NCBI GenBank assembly: GCA_003427395.1 | Contig: BFEA01000020.1 | Span: forward strand, 121,227 to 153,824 | Direction: 5' to 3' | Length of the DNA stretch: 32,598 nt | Source: Chara braunii | Lineage: Eukaryota > Streptophyta > Charophyceae > Charales > Characeae | Shown: piece by piece, positions 18,676-29,257 of the stretch | How positions within the stretch are numbered: the stretch's first letter is position 1 | How the letters are laid out: each line of letters begins with the position of its first letter | Notes under the pieces: model-generated | What the model was told of the DNA's origin: nothing | Databases searched by the model: none | Seen by the model: only the letters and a program-made list of their open reading frames with translations | Position numbers and translations under genes: made by a program

Positions 18676-18760
18676 AGTTTGGCCAGTGTGTTATAGCACT
18701 GGCTACGCACGCGCATGAGTGCTGCCTGCCCAGGTTCAAACCCTGGCAGCAACAGCAGCA
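18676..18760 (+). mobile_element. tRNA-derived SINE-like sequence
   Basis: A perfect T-arm is visible: CCAGG (18730-18734), loop TTCAAAC, CCTGG (18742-18746), forming the B box GGTTCAAACCC. Upstream, TTGGCCAGTGTGTTATAGC (18679-18697) fits an A box. No clean anticodon arm is seen. It probably accounts for the spurious minus-strand ORFs here. Confidence 0.55.
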
Positions 18761-19038
18761 TCCCGGATATCTTGATAATAAATATCTGGGAGCGGGGCGG
18801 GGCAGCGGGGCGCGCGTGCGCATGCGGCGGCCTTGACCTTGGCCCTTGCGCGCACACGTGCGTGGTGGCGCTCTCCTTTTTCGCCACGTGTCAGTCTCTT
18901 CCCGCTGCTGCTTTTTTCCCGTTTTCTCTTTGCTCCTGCACTGAAAAACACCTGAAAATCCCGCTGTCGGGATTACACCGATCCCGCACCCACTGTTGCC
19001 TGCGGGGGGAAGGGTGGGTTGGAGCGGGGACCGTTCCC

Positions 19039-19050
19039 GCTCTGATACCA
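19039..19050 (-). promoter_or_regulatory. Primer-binding site for initiator tRNA-Met
   Basis: The complement reads TGGTATCAGAGC, the 12-nt PBS typical of plant LTR retrotransposons. It would prime minus-strand DNA synthesis of an element reading leftward. Which downstream gag it served is not proven; the nearest on that strand starts at 16795, beyond a SINE and the gap. Confidence 0.65.
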
Positions 19051-19051
19051 G

Positions 19052-19980
19052 TGTGCCGGAACCGCCGGGATGGCGGTCCGACAGGATGGAGACGAAGGGT
19101 AGACGAGGGAGGAGATAGAGATGGAGCTGGAAGGGACAACGATGCTCCGACGCAGACTCAACACGCACGTACTTCAAGATCTGCAAAAGTGGAGAATGAC
19201 GAAAAACAGACAAGTGCTGGGGTATACCCCCAGCGGACTGACTGACTGGACTGGACTGGACTGGTACCGACAGTGGTATCGGGAAGGACTAGAACAGCAC
19301 ACGGCCTGTGGGGTCAGGCCACGACCTGGTCCCATAGGCCGAACTGGGCAAATAGCCAAATAGGCCCTGGCTGTAGGCCAGGGCAGATGAAGGCCCGCTG
19401 CAGTGAGCCTTCTAGGATCTTTCAGCACGTGGTGTAAGCAGGGAGCACCGCACATTTGTGCCTGGGTGGTTGGGCATGCCTAACCAATTTGGTCCCAGGC
19501 CACTGTCTGAACGGGCCTGGACGCAGACACGTTGGCTGAGACTGAAGCTACTGGCAACTTGGTCTCACGTGGCGCAGAAACTTTGGCCGAGATTGAAGCT
19601 ACCGACAACTCGGTCTCACGTGGGAAGTGAGGCAAAAGCGCCCGCCACTTTCCATATAGGAAAGGGCAGGGCGCCGGGGAGGATATTGGGGCACGCGCGA
19701 TTAGAGGCGGCAGCGCAGCTGGAGCTAGCGCTCTCGGGCTGCTGACTAGCACTAAGGTGCATGCTCGCGCGGACGTGCAAGGTGCAGGGTGCTATTGAGG
19801 GCAGCACCATACCCAACCCCCATAGCCCGACATGGCTTGGACATAGTCAGTGGAGGTGGTGGTGGTCTTAGTGTATGAGGGAGAAGAAGTGGGTGGGAAA
19901 GACGAGGGAGAGAGAGAGCGATGAGGGTGATAATGTGAAAGCACGTACGTGGTCTCGGCGATGGTCTACAAGGGTTGACA
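19052..19980 (-). mobile_element. Candidate 5' LTR (929 bp)
   Basis: One base (19051) separates the PBS from an LTR-like edge. On the minus strand the segment would start TGTCAACCC at 19980 and end GGCACA at 19052. The PBS side is well supported, the other boundary only by the TG terminus. It contains no gene; duplicated GAGACTGAAGCTACTGGCAA/GAGATTGAAGCTACCGACAA-type 60-bp segments (about 19535-19620) were noted. 19981-20134 holds nothing recognisable. Confidence 0.4.
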
Positions 19981-20134
19981 TCTTCATGTACTTCAGTTCA
20001 GTTGCTGACGTCAACAAGATGCATTGTCAATCCGTAGGCTGCTAGTAAGTTGTGTGATCATAGTCTGGGCGCTGAGCGGATTTTGGATACATATGTTGGT
20101 GGTGGCGAGAGTATGCTCTCATTGACATTCAGAT

Positions 20135-22272
20135 TCAGTGCTTTGTTTCTCCGCCCACATCGGCTTCCACAACGAAGTGCTCCCTTTTAGGACCACAACT
20201 CAGTGTCCCCCGAGACTCACGAAGGTCCCTTGCCAACCACTCATTTTCTAAGTCCTCTAAGGCCTCAGACACATCCAACGAACAGAGTATTGTTGGGTCA
20301 GCATGCGTCTGCGGGGTGACTAAAGAGTCAAAAGCTTCGGCCAACTCTTGAAGTGGGGAGGGTACATTGCCCACTTCATCAGGAGTAGAAGCAGCTACAA
20401 CTTCTATTGGCCCGATGTGTTTCCTAAATTGGAGCTCGTAGAAGCCCCACTATGCGAAGAAGAATTCCCAAAACCACCTTTGGGAGGTATCGTAGGTATC
20501 TTTTGCGATACCATCACGTTCTTCCATCTAAATTGTTGATGGTCGTACTCACCGTAGTTAATGAAAGCTCCTCGCTAATAGTGGTCTCGCCACACATCTT
20601 GACCCAGACCCGCCCTCACCCAAGTTGGGATCTTGTTTGAGTTTTGGGTCAGGCCCTGACTCTTTTGTTGACTGCCTTTGCCGCAACCTACTGCCTTAAC
20701 TTTTACTAATGACGCGACACTCTCCTCGTCTTCAAACTCTGTACCGTAAGTCGGAATAATTGTCGATCTCGGTTTAATTCCCATCAGAATCAACCATCAT
20801 CAACCGACTACCTTTCTTCTTCCACTCCTGTGGACTCTTCTTTCTTCCATCCGTAGAGGGTTGTTGTGTTCCTCCTAGCCTAGCCTCCAAGTCTAGGGCC
20901 TTCTTGCTAAAGGAGTCAAGAGTGTGATATTCGATTCTAGCCTCGCTGACCAGCAAATTCTTGACGTCTGTGGGAACACATCTCAAGAACATGGTCATCA
21001 AGACCTGTGGATCATAGCGCACGCCAAGGACGACAATGAGACACTCCACAATAGAGGTAAGTTCACGCGCGGACTTGTACTTCTTAGTATCAAGTCGGGT
21101 CAACGCGCCAGTGGCCTGCTGGGCCTGCTGAGGGTTGTGCCATCGCGTTTCTACCAACTCCATAAAGCTTTCTAGAGTATCGGTCTCTGAATCGTTCATA
21201 CACCTGCCGAACCCTTTCGAGGCTACCAATCCATCTAACCATCGCGCTGTCGATCCCTCAAGATATGAGGCTGCAGTGATCACCTCTTCCTCTAACAACA
21301 TCCTCTTTGCCCTTACCCACACTGGCACCATTCTCAACCAAGTGTCGAGAGCCTCGTCCTTCTTATCACCTGAAAAGGTTGAGGGTGGTTTTAGGGGAGT
21401 CTTGGGGTACCAAGGCTGTTGTTGTCCCGCTGGTGGGACTGGCTGTTGTGTAGCTCCAGCCACTGGACCTGAAGATGAAGAAAAAACAGTTTGTGATGCT
21501 GTTGCTGATGTGCTGCTTGATGTGCTGCTAAACTGAGACGTAGTGGGACATGTCATCACCCGTGAGGAGATCGGTGATAGAAAGACTGGTGGCTGGAAAT
21601 CGGGCCCACCTGTTGGAGATGTGAAAGCCCTTCCCATCCCCTGCATGGCACTTAGTATCTGGTCAAGGGTATCCTCGATGGCATCCAGTTTGCTGTCTAT
21701 GTAAGCATGCATGGACAGTAGATCTGCCTTGAGGACTCTACTTGTGTCATCAAGGACAGAGTCATCTAACCCTTCTACAACAGCTTTGTCTGCCCTCCTA
21801 CTCTCTAGTCTAGCTTTCCTTGTTCTAATCTTTGTTTCTCTTTCAATAACTTATTTAAGTTCCTTCTCTAGCTGTAAGCGAATCAACTCCACTTGCTGGA
21901 GTTCAATGGCCTCTCTAGTGCGTGGAGGTGGCGAGTTGTACTGCGAGCCCGCCATCTGACTAGAAGAACTGCTCGATCCTACTCCACGGGACGTGGACTA
22001 CGAGCTGGTCGGTATGCCTTATGACTGCTGACCTGAAGAGGTCGCTGCAGATGTAGCATTACTACGACGCTAGCTGCTGCGGCTGCTAACACTTGTTCTG
22101 CAGCTGTTGCTGTCTCTCTAGCAATTTCTAAATTTTGGGCCCTTGCTTAGGCCCTGAACCTTCTTTCGTCCCTTGGTAGTAGAACCTGGAACACCACAGG
22201 TATACTTCGTGTATCCCGCCGTGTTTGCCTTCTATTGTCTGTTGTGCCTTCACCACTATCTGATCCGCTCAT
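20135..22272 (-). pseudogene. Gypsy element 2 gag, broken by stops and frameshifts
   Basis: On the minus strand gag starts at the ATG at 22272 (MSGSDSGEG...) with an Arg-rich N-terminus; the frame has a TAA at 22147-22149. It shifts before 21955 into a second frame starting MAGSQYNSPPPRTREAIELQ, with a TAA at 21851-21853, and then runs openly through a Ser/Thr linker. The capsid-like domain (about 21350-20870) contains WLRMVPVWVRAKRM and ARWLDGLVASKGF. A stop at 20774-20776 (VDSDGN-stop) is followed by continuation in another frame to 20575 and a further piece at 20374-20135. No protease or RT follows; the element is cut near 20135. Confidence 0.7.
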
Positions 22273-22699
22273 CAGCTAAGCAAACATTATCTGCACTAAT
22301 GCCCTCACTCGGGCCTACCACAACATGTGTCTGGCCGGTTTGAAAAATAATTAAAAATAAATTAATATCCGGCAAGTCACCTAGGCTACCGTTGAAGCGG
22401 TATCAACAACATATACACAAATTGTACACATGATCTAATCCTATTCTGATTAGTTTCACTCACAGTAGCTTCGATGAGAACTGGCTATGGTAGAACACTA
22501 CAGTTCTAATATAAGTTGTCTGTTAGGTGTTAACAGTCTGTTCACCAACTAATCAAAAAAAAAATAAAAAAATCATGTGAGCAGATGTATGCACAATGGG
22601 TATGGTTGTGATTAACAGTTGAGCACCAATTGGAACCTCCCTTCCCCTGTATCCAACGTACCTGTCTGCATCATCAAGCAGCGGTGTCTAAGGTGTGCA
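22273..22699 (-). other. Element 2 leader, AT-rich, no gene
   Basis: Lies between the gag start and the leader ORF. Contains an A-run (22554-22571) and ATTAAT-rich patches. No coding potential recognised. Confidence 0.4.
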
Positions 22700-23023
22700 T
22701 TAACGGCCCACCCATGTGCCCAGGAACTCGCTTATGACCAGCACTGCCCTTTCTTTATCCTCGTGTGCAACGAGCCTTACGTCTGACTGATCTGGCTGAT
22801 CAAGAGGCACTTTAAGGACAGCCCCCAAGGTCCTCAGGAATTGTTTAACGTCGCAGACAGGACGACGATCACAGCCAGTGTACAGATCCGATCCGTGCCA
22901 CAAATGTTTATAGATGGTCTGGTATGCGTCTCAATAGGACTGGTCAGTCCACGTTCCCTCTATTGGCGCAACAAAGAGCTTCAAAGGACATGGCCTGCGT
23001 GTACTACTCGCATGGGTTGGCAT
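22700..23023 (-). pseudogene. Unidentified small ORF in the leader of Gypsy element 2
   Basis: From the ATG at 23023, in a strong GCCACCATGCC context, a 107-codon frame runs to a TAA at 22700-22702 with one internal TGA at 22931-22933. Segments such as LFVAPIEGTWTDQSY, then DAYQTIYKHLWHGSDLYTGC and LGAVLKVPLDQPDQSDV have the mixed, balanced composition of real protein, unlike neighbouring artefact ORFs. It lies between the PBS (23544) and gag (22272) on the same strand. I do not recognise the family. It could be an extra retroelement gene, a captured host exon or chance. Confidence 0.4.
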
Positions 23024-23543
23024 GGTGGCCGTGACCTGTCCTTCGGCCAGGGCCCTTCAGAGGCACCGCCCTCTCCTGCCAGATGCGCCACCGGGAAGAA
23101 TGTCGTCTCTCAAGATAGAGCGCTCACGGCTCCTTGCTCAAAAGAGGACACTCAAGGTTGGACTCACTTTTTCACAGTAAGAAGAGATTGAGAGGGAAGA
23201 TAAGGTCGGGGAACAACGTACCTGGAGATAGCTTCCCCCAACCACAGATTTCTCACCAATTGAGCCGATGTGCATTTCGATGACCGGTCATAGCCTCGGT
23301 ACCACCCACAACGTAATGCAGTGCCACCTTAGCCAAAATGCCACATCAGCAAGCTCTCATCATCACACATACATCCGATGTCGCTACAGCCCCCACGCTG
23401 TCGCCACAGCCTTCCAACGACGCACCCGTCTACCCGGGTGTCGCGCAATCAAGCCAATGCCAATGTATCCTTACTGCACAGAAGCATCGTCAGCGCACCA
23501 AGTAACAATGTTGCCAGCACCAGGTAAGGGTGATCTCGAACCA
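23024..23543 (-). other. Element 2 leader next to the PBS, no gene
   Basis: Non-coding sequence between the PBS and the leader ORF. The repeated GCTACAGCC/GCCACAGCC patches (about 23383-23412) are short and not array-like. Confidence 0.35.
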
Positions 23544-23555
23544 GCTCTGATACCA
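23544..23555 (-). promoter_or_regulatory. Primer-binding site for initiator tRNA-Met
   Basis: The complement reads TGGTATCAGAGC, followed by TGGTTCGAGA. Three bases (23556-23558) separate it from TG/CA at 23559-23560, the expected LTR edge (minus strand ...CCTTGCA). It fits the gag at 22272 about 1.27 kb downstream. Confidence 0.75.
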
Positions 23556-23558
23556 AAT

Positions 23559-25284
23559 TGCAAGGAATATGAGTGAGAGCGATAGATAGAAAACCAAGTT
23601 GCAACATCATGCAGAAGTCCAGATGGTGCTGAGCAGAGAGCATAAATGCACCAAGATTCCATCCACATAAGAGCAATACACTGGACTCGTGAGCCAATGT
23701 CCAAGCCCTCCGGCCACACCAACGCAGTATCCAATGTTGCTCCTACTGTATGGCGCCCAGCGCCCAGCCTACTCACTCAGCCTATCTACTGTATCTACAT
23801 TCATGCAACAGGTTCACTTCGCCGCCGAAGACCAATGTACATGATGTCAACACCAATGCCGACCTCTCACACCAGATACGTTCTCTTCTCCCCTCATCAG
23901 ACCTTGTCCACCCACACCTGCACCTCCTTCCCTGAAGACCACCATCGCTTCATCACCTGCCCGTGCCCTGCAGCCTGGCTATGGCCGCTTGGCGCCCCGC
24001 TGCCCTGCAGCACCCCACACCTCTTAGCGCCGCACGCACCCCAGGCCAGCGGCGCTAATGCAGACACTTGCGCAGCGTCACAGCAGCGTGTCCGCATTGC
24101 CTGCCTAGGCCAGAATGCCTTCCTCTGGCCAGCCTCCTCGCTATATGGGAGCAGCTGCCCTGCTGGGCTGCCTGGGGCTGGCCGAGGAAGTTTTCAGTAG
24201 CTTCCGGTCGTGCCCCAGTGTCTGCACCCAGGCCCACTCCTACAGTTAAGGGCCTGGGCCCTCTTCGGTTGGGCACCTACAGGATGCCTCCAGGCTTCAA
24301 GTGTTTGCCGTGTTTGCATTGGCCCGCGGGGTAGGTGTGATGACAATGCTGCATTCTCATTGGCCCGCGGCCACTTCGTGATGTGTCGGCCTCACACTGC
24401 GTCTGCCCACGGTGCAACCACCTGCGTCCTGGGCTCAACTGCTTGACGCAGCTGCTGCTTCTGGAAAGAGCGCAGGGTGAGGCCCAGGTTGCACTTCAAC
24501 CAACTGGCGTGCAGCAACTGTCTAATACCCACATTGAAAAATGCTGAGATAAGGGCCTCTCATGGATATTCAGGGCCGCCTTCACTTTGGGCGGGCACGA
24601 GGCTTGCTGGGGCCACAGTCCAGAACATGTGCATGCTGTCTAGGGCCCCATGAGGACACATTCCTCACACCTCTACAATTTGGAGGGAAATTCTCCATTG
24701 CATTGACTTCTTTTCACTTTCCAATGTAGAGTCATTGCAGACATAGACATCTAGTTCAATATAGTTTGATCATTTCTGCTCATGACTGTAGGATCCATTG
24801 TTTCACATGAACTTTCCACAGTGGTGATAGCTACACCATTGCCTCGCCGTACAGGCACAATTTTGATCCTGTCCTTCCGCTACAGTCTCACTCTGAATAC
24901 ACGTACGATCATTATCGCGGTATCTAGACTGAAGTCGCCCCAAAGACAGCTATAATGAACATACTTAACAACCTATATTTTCGACATTCAACAATCATTT
25001 GGTAGATTATCCAAGTCCTAGCAATCTCAGCTATTGGTGAGGTTTTGGATCTCTTGCTGGTATTGTTTGGTAATCCTGATTATTACAGGCGTTTTTTTGG
25101 CAATGCATTATACGCCTCATGTAGTTTTAGCTTTCTACAGTGTAGAACTTTTTTTATGAGAGATGTTCAACGAGGCCGGCTACTTCGATATATGAACGCC
25201 GATGAAGGGAAAAAGGTAGCAGAACCACTCCCCTGGAGACCAGAACAGGGTGAGATGCTGGGCAAGAAAGAAAGAAAGAAAATT
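23559..25284 (-). other. Presumed LTR of element 2 and unannotated spacer
   Basis: The LTR of element 2 should begin its 3' edge at 23559; its other edge was not located. No supportable gene. Proline/cysteine-rich ORFs at 23646-24446 look like GC-rich artefacts. From 24447 to 25284 I see only unique-looking non-coding sequence. Confidence 0.35.
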
Positions 25285-26610
25285 TGAGCAATACAGATGT
25301 TACGATCCTGGCCAATTTCGAAGTGCAAATTCACGAGAAACTTGGAGAAAGTACAATGCCGTCCAATTGCAAAAGAAATGAATGAACTTGAGAGGAGAGA
25401 GAGGGAAAGAAGAAGAAGAAGAAGAAGAAGAAGAAGAAGAAGAAGAAGAAAGAAGGAAGATGAAGAAGAAGAAAGAAAGAAGAAGAAGAAGATGTACACC
25501 AGCAAAAGACCAATGATAATTCCCCCTTCTTCGCCAACGAACTCCTCCTCCTTATCTCCTCCTCTCTCATTCAAATTTCAAACAATAAATAATAATAATA
25601 ATAACGAGGAATGGCTGAACCAGAATCAATGTCCCAATCCCTCTTCTACTGCCAGCACAACAAGAGGTCCACCTTAGCCATGGCCGCCCCCTCTCTCTTC
25701 TTCATCCAGGCCGAGGCTATGGCGGACTACTGGGGCCTTTCCCTGATGTGCAAAAGACAACGCAAAGCAGCCTGCCATGCCTGACTCTGCCTCAACGCTA
25801 CTTGATGCAGCTCTACCCCAACGGCGGCCTTCCAGACGCAGCGCCCCACCAATGTGATGAAGATGGCGTCCACCATAGCCAGGTAAGTACCCCTGGTGCT
25901 TCCCTCTCCTAGTCCCTTTTTCCTCCTCCTACCCGAGCTCCTCCACCATAGCCAAGGTGGAGAGCTGGGTGCTCCTCTTCCCCACAGCGCTGCTCTACAC
26001 CACCGCTGCTTCCAACCAGCACTCCAGCAGCGTGACGCCAAACTTGCATGCAGCAAAATGAGGAGGAGCTCTTTGCTCCTCCTGGAGATATAGCGGCCAA
26101 CCTGCCTCTTGGGGAGTGACTTCCAGGCCGCGCGGCATCCAAGAAACTGGTACCTCCTCCCTTCAAGAGGCAAACATCGTTGCAGACTCTGATATCAGCC
26201 GTACATGCCCTAGACTCCGGCGACTTGGGCTGTTTCCTGCCTGGACCTAGCCTACCGCTACTGAACCTCTAAAAATACTAACTTTTGTCTTCTTCTGCTC
26301 GGCCTCTGGTTCCCGACACATCCACCGCGACTTGAGTGGTACCGGCCTACCTATTACTCAAGTACCTACAGCCTACACTACCGCTACTCGAGTGTGCCCT
26401 AAGCTACCCCTTTCGGCCACTTGGGTGTTTTTCCCCAGAGCCACGGCCACAGGTAAGTACCGGCCCTACGGGGCCGCCCATACAAGCAAGTGCCCTTGCG
26501 GGTCACACACACACACACTCAAGCTTTAAGGACTCAGACAGGCACGCAGACCAGCAAACACGCACACACACAGACTTAGAAAACTCAGCAAAAATGCGGG
26601 AATCTCAGCA
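25285..26610 (-). mobile_element. TRIM-like non-coding LTR element, copy A
   Basis: Read on the minus strand: 5' LTR (26610 to 26198, 5'-truncated), degenerate PBS TGATATCAGAGTC (26197-26185), interior to 25569, polypurine tract (complement of 25542-25568) and the first part of the 3' LTR (25541-25285). Each section matches copy B at 13009-14180 in the order expected for LTR-interior-LTR. The (GAA)n run at 25409-25450 lies in the LTR and differs in length from copy B. ORFs here are microsatellite artefacts. No gag or pol. Confidence 0.6.
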
Positions 26611-26645
26611 AGGTACATTCCAACAGCAAAACTCAGAAATCAGCT

Positions 26646-26742
26646 GTGTTCTCGGTCCGTGTTTTGGCAGGTCCTTACAGAAGATTAGCATGGCCCCTGT
26701 GCAAGGATGACTCGCATAATCGAGAAGCTTCCAAATTTTTTT
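26646..26742 (+). pseudogene. U6 snRNA-like sequence
   Basis: U6 is the catalytic snRNA of the spliceosome. The 3' two-thirds are near-canonical: AAGATTAGCATGGCCCCTG (26681-26699), GCAAGGATGAC (26701-26711), an ISL-like segment and TCCAAATTTTTTT ending in the Pol III T-run. The 5' stem-loop is diverged, and the invariant ACAGAGA box reads ACAG-AAG, lacking two bases. No upstream TATA box or plant USE was seen. Abutting the truncated LTR of copy A suggests a dispersed U6 pseudogene or rearrangement junction. An assembly error in the box cannot be excluded. Confidence 0.75.
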
Positions 26743-27269
26743 ATGGTAGAGAAAAAAGACTCCGCTTGTTTGATTTATTAAGGAAAAAGGCAAATAAAAT
26801 GCAGAAGGGGATGCTGGCAGACTTGAGTGTGAGTGGTCTGTGAAGAGGATGGTTGGGCTGTTCACGCTGGAGAGACGTCTTCCAGACAATACATGTCCAG
26901 TCACCGTGTCTGGGTCTAGCATGCCTGACTTGGCACATCCAGTCATTCAGAATGACCTGAAGCCCAGGTCTCTTCAGGGTGCTTGGACTGGGTACGTGCA
27001 GGGCTCTGCAAGCACGCTGGGTAATCTGTGACCTCCAGCTAAGCACAGACTGCACAGTGTCTCATGCACTGCTTTCGGAGTTTTCCGATCCCAGTTTGAA
27101 CACTCTGGCCACACTGTCAGTCAAAGAATCAGCTGGGAGACGACGACTGAAGGCGTTCTCAATGTAGGACTTCCCTGGATGTACCTGATGTACAGTTTAA
27201 GGGCTGTGCTGGATATACCTGACCACAGTTTAGAAGAGAGGGGGAGAGTGCGTATGCACTATCCCACTT
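26743..27269. other. Spacer, no gene recognised
   Basis: No repeat or domain seen. Short ORFs on both strands lack recognisable motifs. Confidence 0.35.
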
Positions 27270-27610
27270 TCCGGTGCTACTCCTGCTTGTCCACCTTTGG
27301 CTATTCCTCCCTTTCCTTCCCTTATTACCCTTGGTCCGCCTCCCCCTCCCCCTCCCCCTCCCTCTCCCCCTCCCCCTCCTGTTTAGCCTCCCTTGCCATT
27401 CCTCCCCTTCCTCCCCTTCCTCGCCTTCCTCCTTTCTACTCTTGAACCCCCTGGTCCTCATCCCCCTCCTTGCTCCATCCCCCTTCTCCTCCTGTTTAGC
27501 CCACTTTGTCTATTCCTCCCGTTTCTTTCCTTCTTTTCCGTCCTGCACCTCCTGCACCTCCTCCGCCTCCTTCCCCTCCTCCTATTTCTTTTCCATTCCC
27601 TGCTTTGTCT
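27270..27610 (+). repeat. Long pyrimidine-rich tract with (CCCCTC)n
   Basis: Almost entirely C/T on the plus strand for over 300 bp, with a (CCCCTC) run at 27341-27380. ORFs in it are Leu/Pro/Ser artefacts. It directly precedes a candidate 3' splice site (CAG at 27651-27653). Confidence 0.8.
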
Positions 27611-27626
27611 ATGAACACCGCTGATC

Positions 27627-27917
27627 ATGGTGCTTGTTGCCACTTCTGGACAGATTTTTCGCGACCTTGGTACCCACAATGGGCAGATGTACGAACAAAC
27701 TCTGCAAGCACTAGAGGAGGAAAAGAAGGAAAACAAGCTGTTGCAGCGCAAAGTGGAGGAACTAAACAGAGAAATTGAGCGACTCAGAGCGAGAGTTAAA
27801 GTGGAGGTCCAGTTGCGACAACGAGATGCAGTCCGGAAGTGGATGGAAGAACGGGAGCGGGAATTCGGAGACAAGACGCATTCTCTTGAAAAGGACAAAG
27901 AGACTCTGGCAAAAGAG
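27627..27917 (+). CDS. Candidate exon of a coiled-coil protein
   Basis: The frame encodes a strongly heptad-patterned acidic/basic helix (TLQALEEEKKENKLLQRKVE, then LNREIERLRARVKVE), followed by a charged EEREREF segment. It ends at a consensus splice donor (GAG/GTGAGT, donor GT at 27918), after which the frame stops within 10 nt, as expected of an intron. The 5' boundary is either the ATG at 27627 or the acceptor CAG at 27651-27653 after a pyrimidine tract, giving an exon from 27654. No family can be named from coiled coil alone. No further exon was identified in the window. Confidence 0.45.
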
Positions 27918-27976
27918 GTGAGTGAATAAGAAAACAAGCAAACTGAAGCAAAAAGGAAAGGCAAAAAAAAAAAAAA

Positions 27977-28060
27977 GACTGGCCTAGCTCAGTTGTTACA
28001 CCCCTCAACTGTTGAAGAACAGACCTTAGTCCGAACTCCACTGAGGGCAGATGAGTGAAG
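27977..28060 (+). mobile_element. tRNA-like SINE or decayed tRNA
   Basis: An A-run (27963-27976) is followed by TAGCTCAGTTGTTACA (A box, 27985-28000) and, about 30 nt on, AGTCCGAACTCC (B-box-like, 28028-28039). A T-run at 28072-28090 could end Pol III transcription. Arms are imperfect, so a working tRNA is unlikely. Confidence 0.5.
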
Positions 28061-28339
28061 TACTACAGTTCTTTTTTTTTTTTTTTTTTATATTCTGGGG
28101 AGCGTCAGTCCGGTTCCTATTCCACCGGCAAGTCAGAATACACATTACATTGCAGCAGAAATGCACGCTTCCTTCCATATGGCCGAAGGACCCCTGAACA
28201 GCATTGATTGCTCCACTGTTAGGAGGAGGATTGACTGTCAGCTTGCCGTGTCTCACTCTTCCCTCTCAGACCTGAAAATCAGTTCTGCCAAATAATCCTG
28301 TGTCTCCTAGAAAGTGAAACGGTTTTCACCTCTTTGCAG

Positions 28340-28510
28340 TAGCAGACGCAGATCCCAGGGTTCGATCCGTAGACCTTGCCCTACCTGTGTACAGTACCTG
28401 TGTAGACCCCGAGAGTTGAACCTGTGACCTGTGTATTCGTAAACAGTTGATAGGCTGTCATAGGTCCGTAGGTAGCAGGGGTTCGATCTGTAGACCTGTA
28501 GGATAGAAGT
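28340..28510 (+). repeat. Duplicated GGTTCGATCYGTAGACCT motif
   Basis: GGGTTCGATCCGTAGACCT (about 28362) recurs as GGGTTCGATCTGTAGACCT (about 28481). Each resembles a Pol III B box. A degenerate tRNA-like short repeat is possible but no A box is convincing. Confidence 0.4.
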
Positions 28511-28553
28511 CTTAGCGAAGTCTAGAAGTCCTAGCTGTAGCTTCTAGAAGGTC

Positions 28554-28614
28554 AGCAAGTGGGCAAGTGGGCAAGTGGTGAGTCAAGTGGTGAGTCAAGT
28601 GGTGGACTAAACTG
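28554..28614 (+). repeat. Short tandem repeats (GTGGGCAA and GTGGTGAGTCAA)
   Basis: AAGTGGGC repeats, then GTGGTGAGTCAA repeated twice and a partial. 28615-29257 holds no recognised gene. Confidence 0.8.
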
Positions 28615-29257
28615 CAGTGCAATTGCAGTACGACGGTGGTAGGTTATCAGTGAGTCCCCACTCAGTCAGCGGTAAGGTCCAGTCAGTCCCAGTCCGGTCC
28701 AGCAAGTACCACAAGGGACTGTGAGCACCATGGGCCGATGGAAGAGGGCAGACCAACGAGTTTCAGAAGTATAAATCAAGAGGCAGCGCCCAGCCTTTCA
28801 TTTATTCCTGCGTGAGCCATGCGGAAGCGCTGCCACAGCGACTTGTGCAAGGAGGTCTGCAGTGAGCCCGGAGCTGAAGTGGGCGAGAGAGAAGGAGCGT
28901 AGCATAGCGGTAGGATAGAGGCAGCCATAGCTGCCATAGCTGTAGTTTAGTGTGAAGTGTGTGTGCGTATGTGCGAGTGTTCAGAGTGACGCATGTGGGA
29001 TATCCAGGGTGATCCGGTGTATGTGAACAGTGAGTTGTATGGGCGCTGAGTCGCCATACCTAATTGAAAGTGAACTCGTATCTGGATGCCATATCTCTGA
29101 GTTTTGAGTGGGCGCATGTCGCCAGTTTGCTGCGCTACTGTTTACATGCATGAAAAGTGTGAACGAGAACGAGTCTGATTGCAAAAGAGCTCGCCCATCA
29201 ACCTTGACGGGTCTATGTTAAGGTGATCCCACCATCTTGATGCTATCATCGGGATGG

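Noticed and set aside
17404-19213. Long ORFs of 324-513 codons across 17679-18608
   Set aside because: They run through a block of N and are not real reading frames.
23646-24446. Cys/Pro/His-rich ORFs as a possible gene
   Set aside because: No motif, no splice context, and composition explained by GC-rich LTR-like DNA next to a PBS.
25045-25130. NPDYYRRFF peptide resembling the Gypsy RT/RNase H connection
   Set aside because: The preceding residues do not align (four extra positions before YYRR) and neither RT nor RNase H sequence lies on either side; likely chance.
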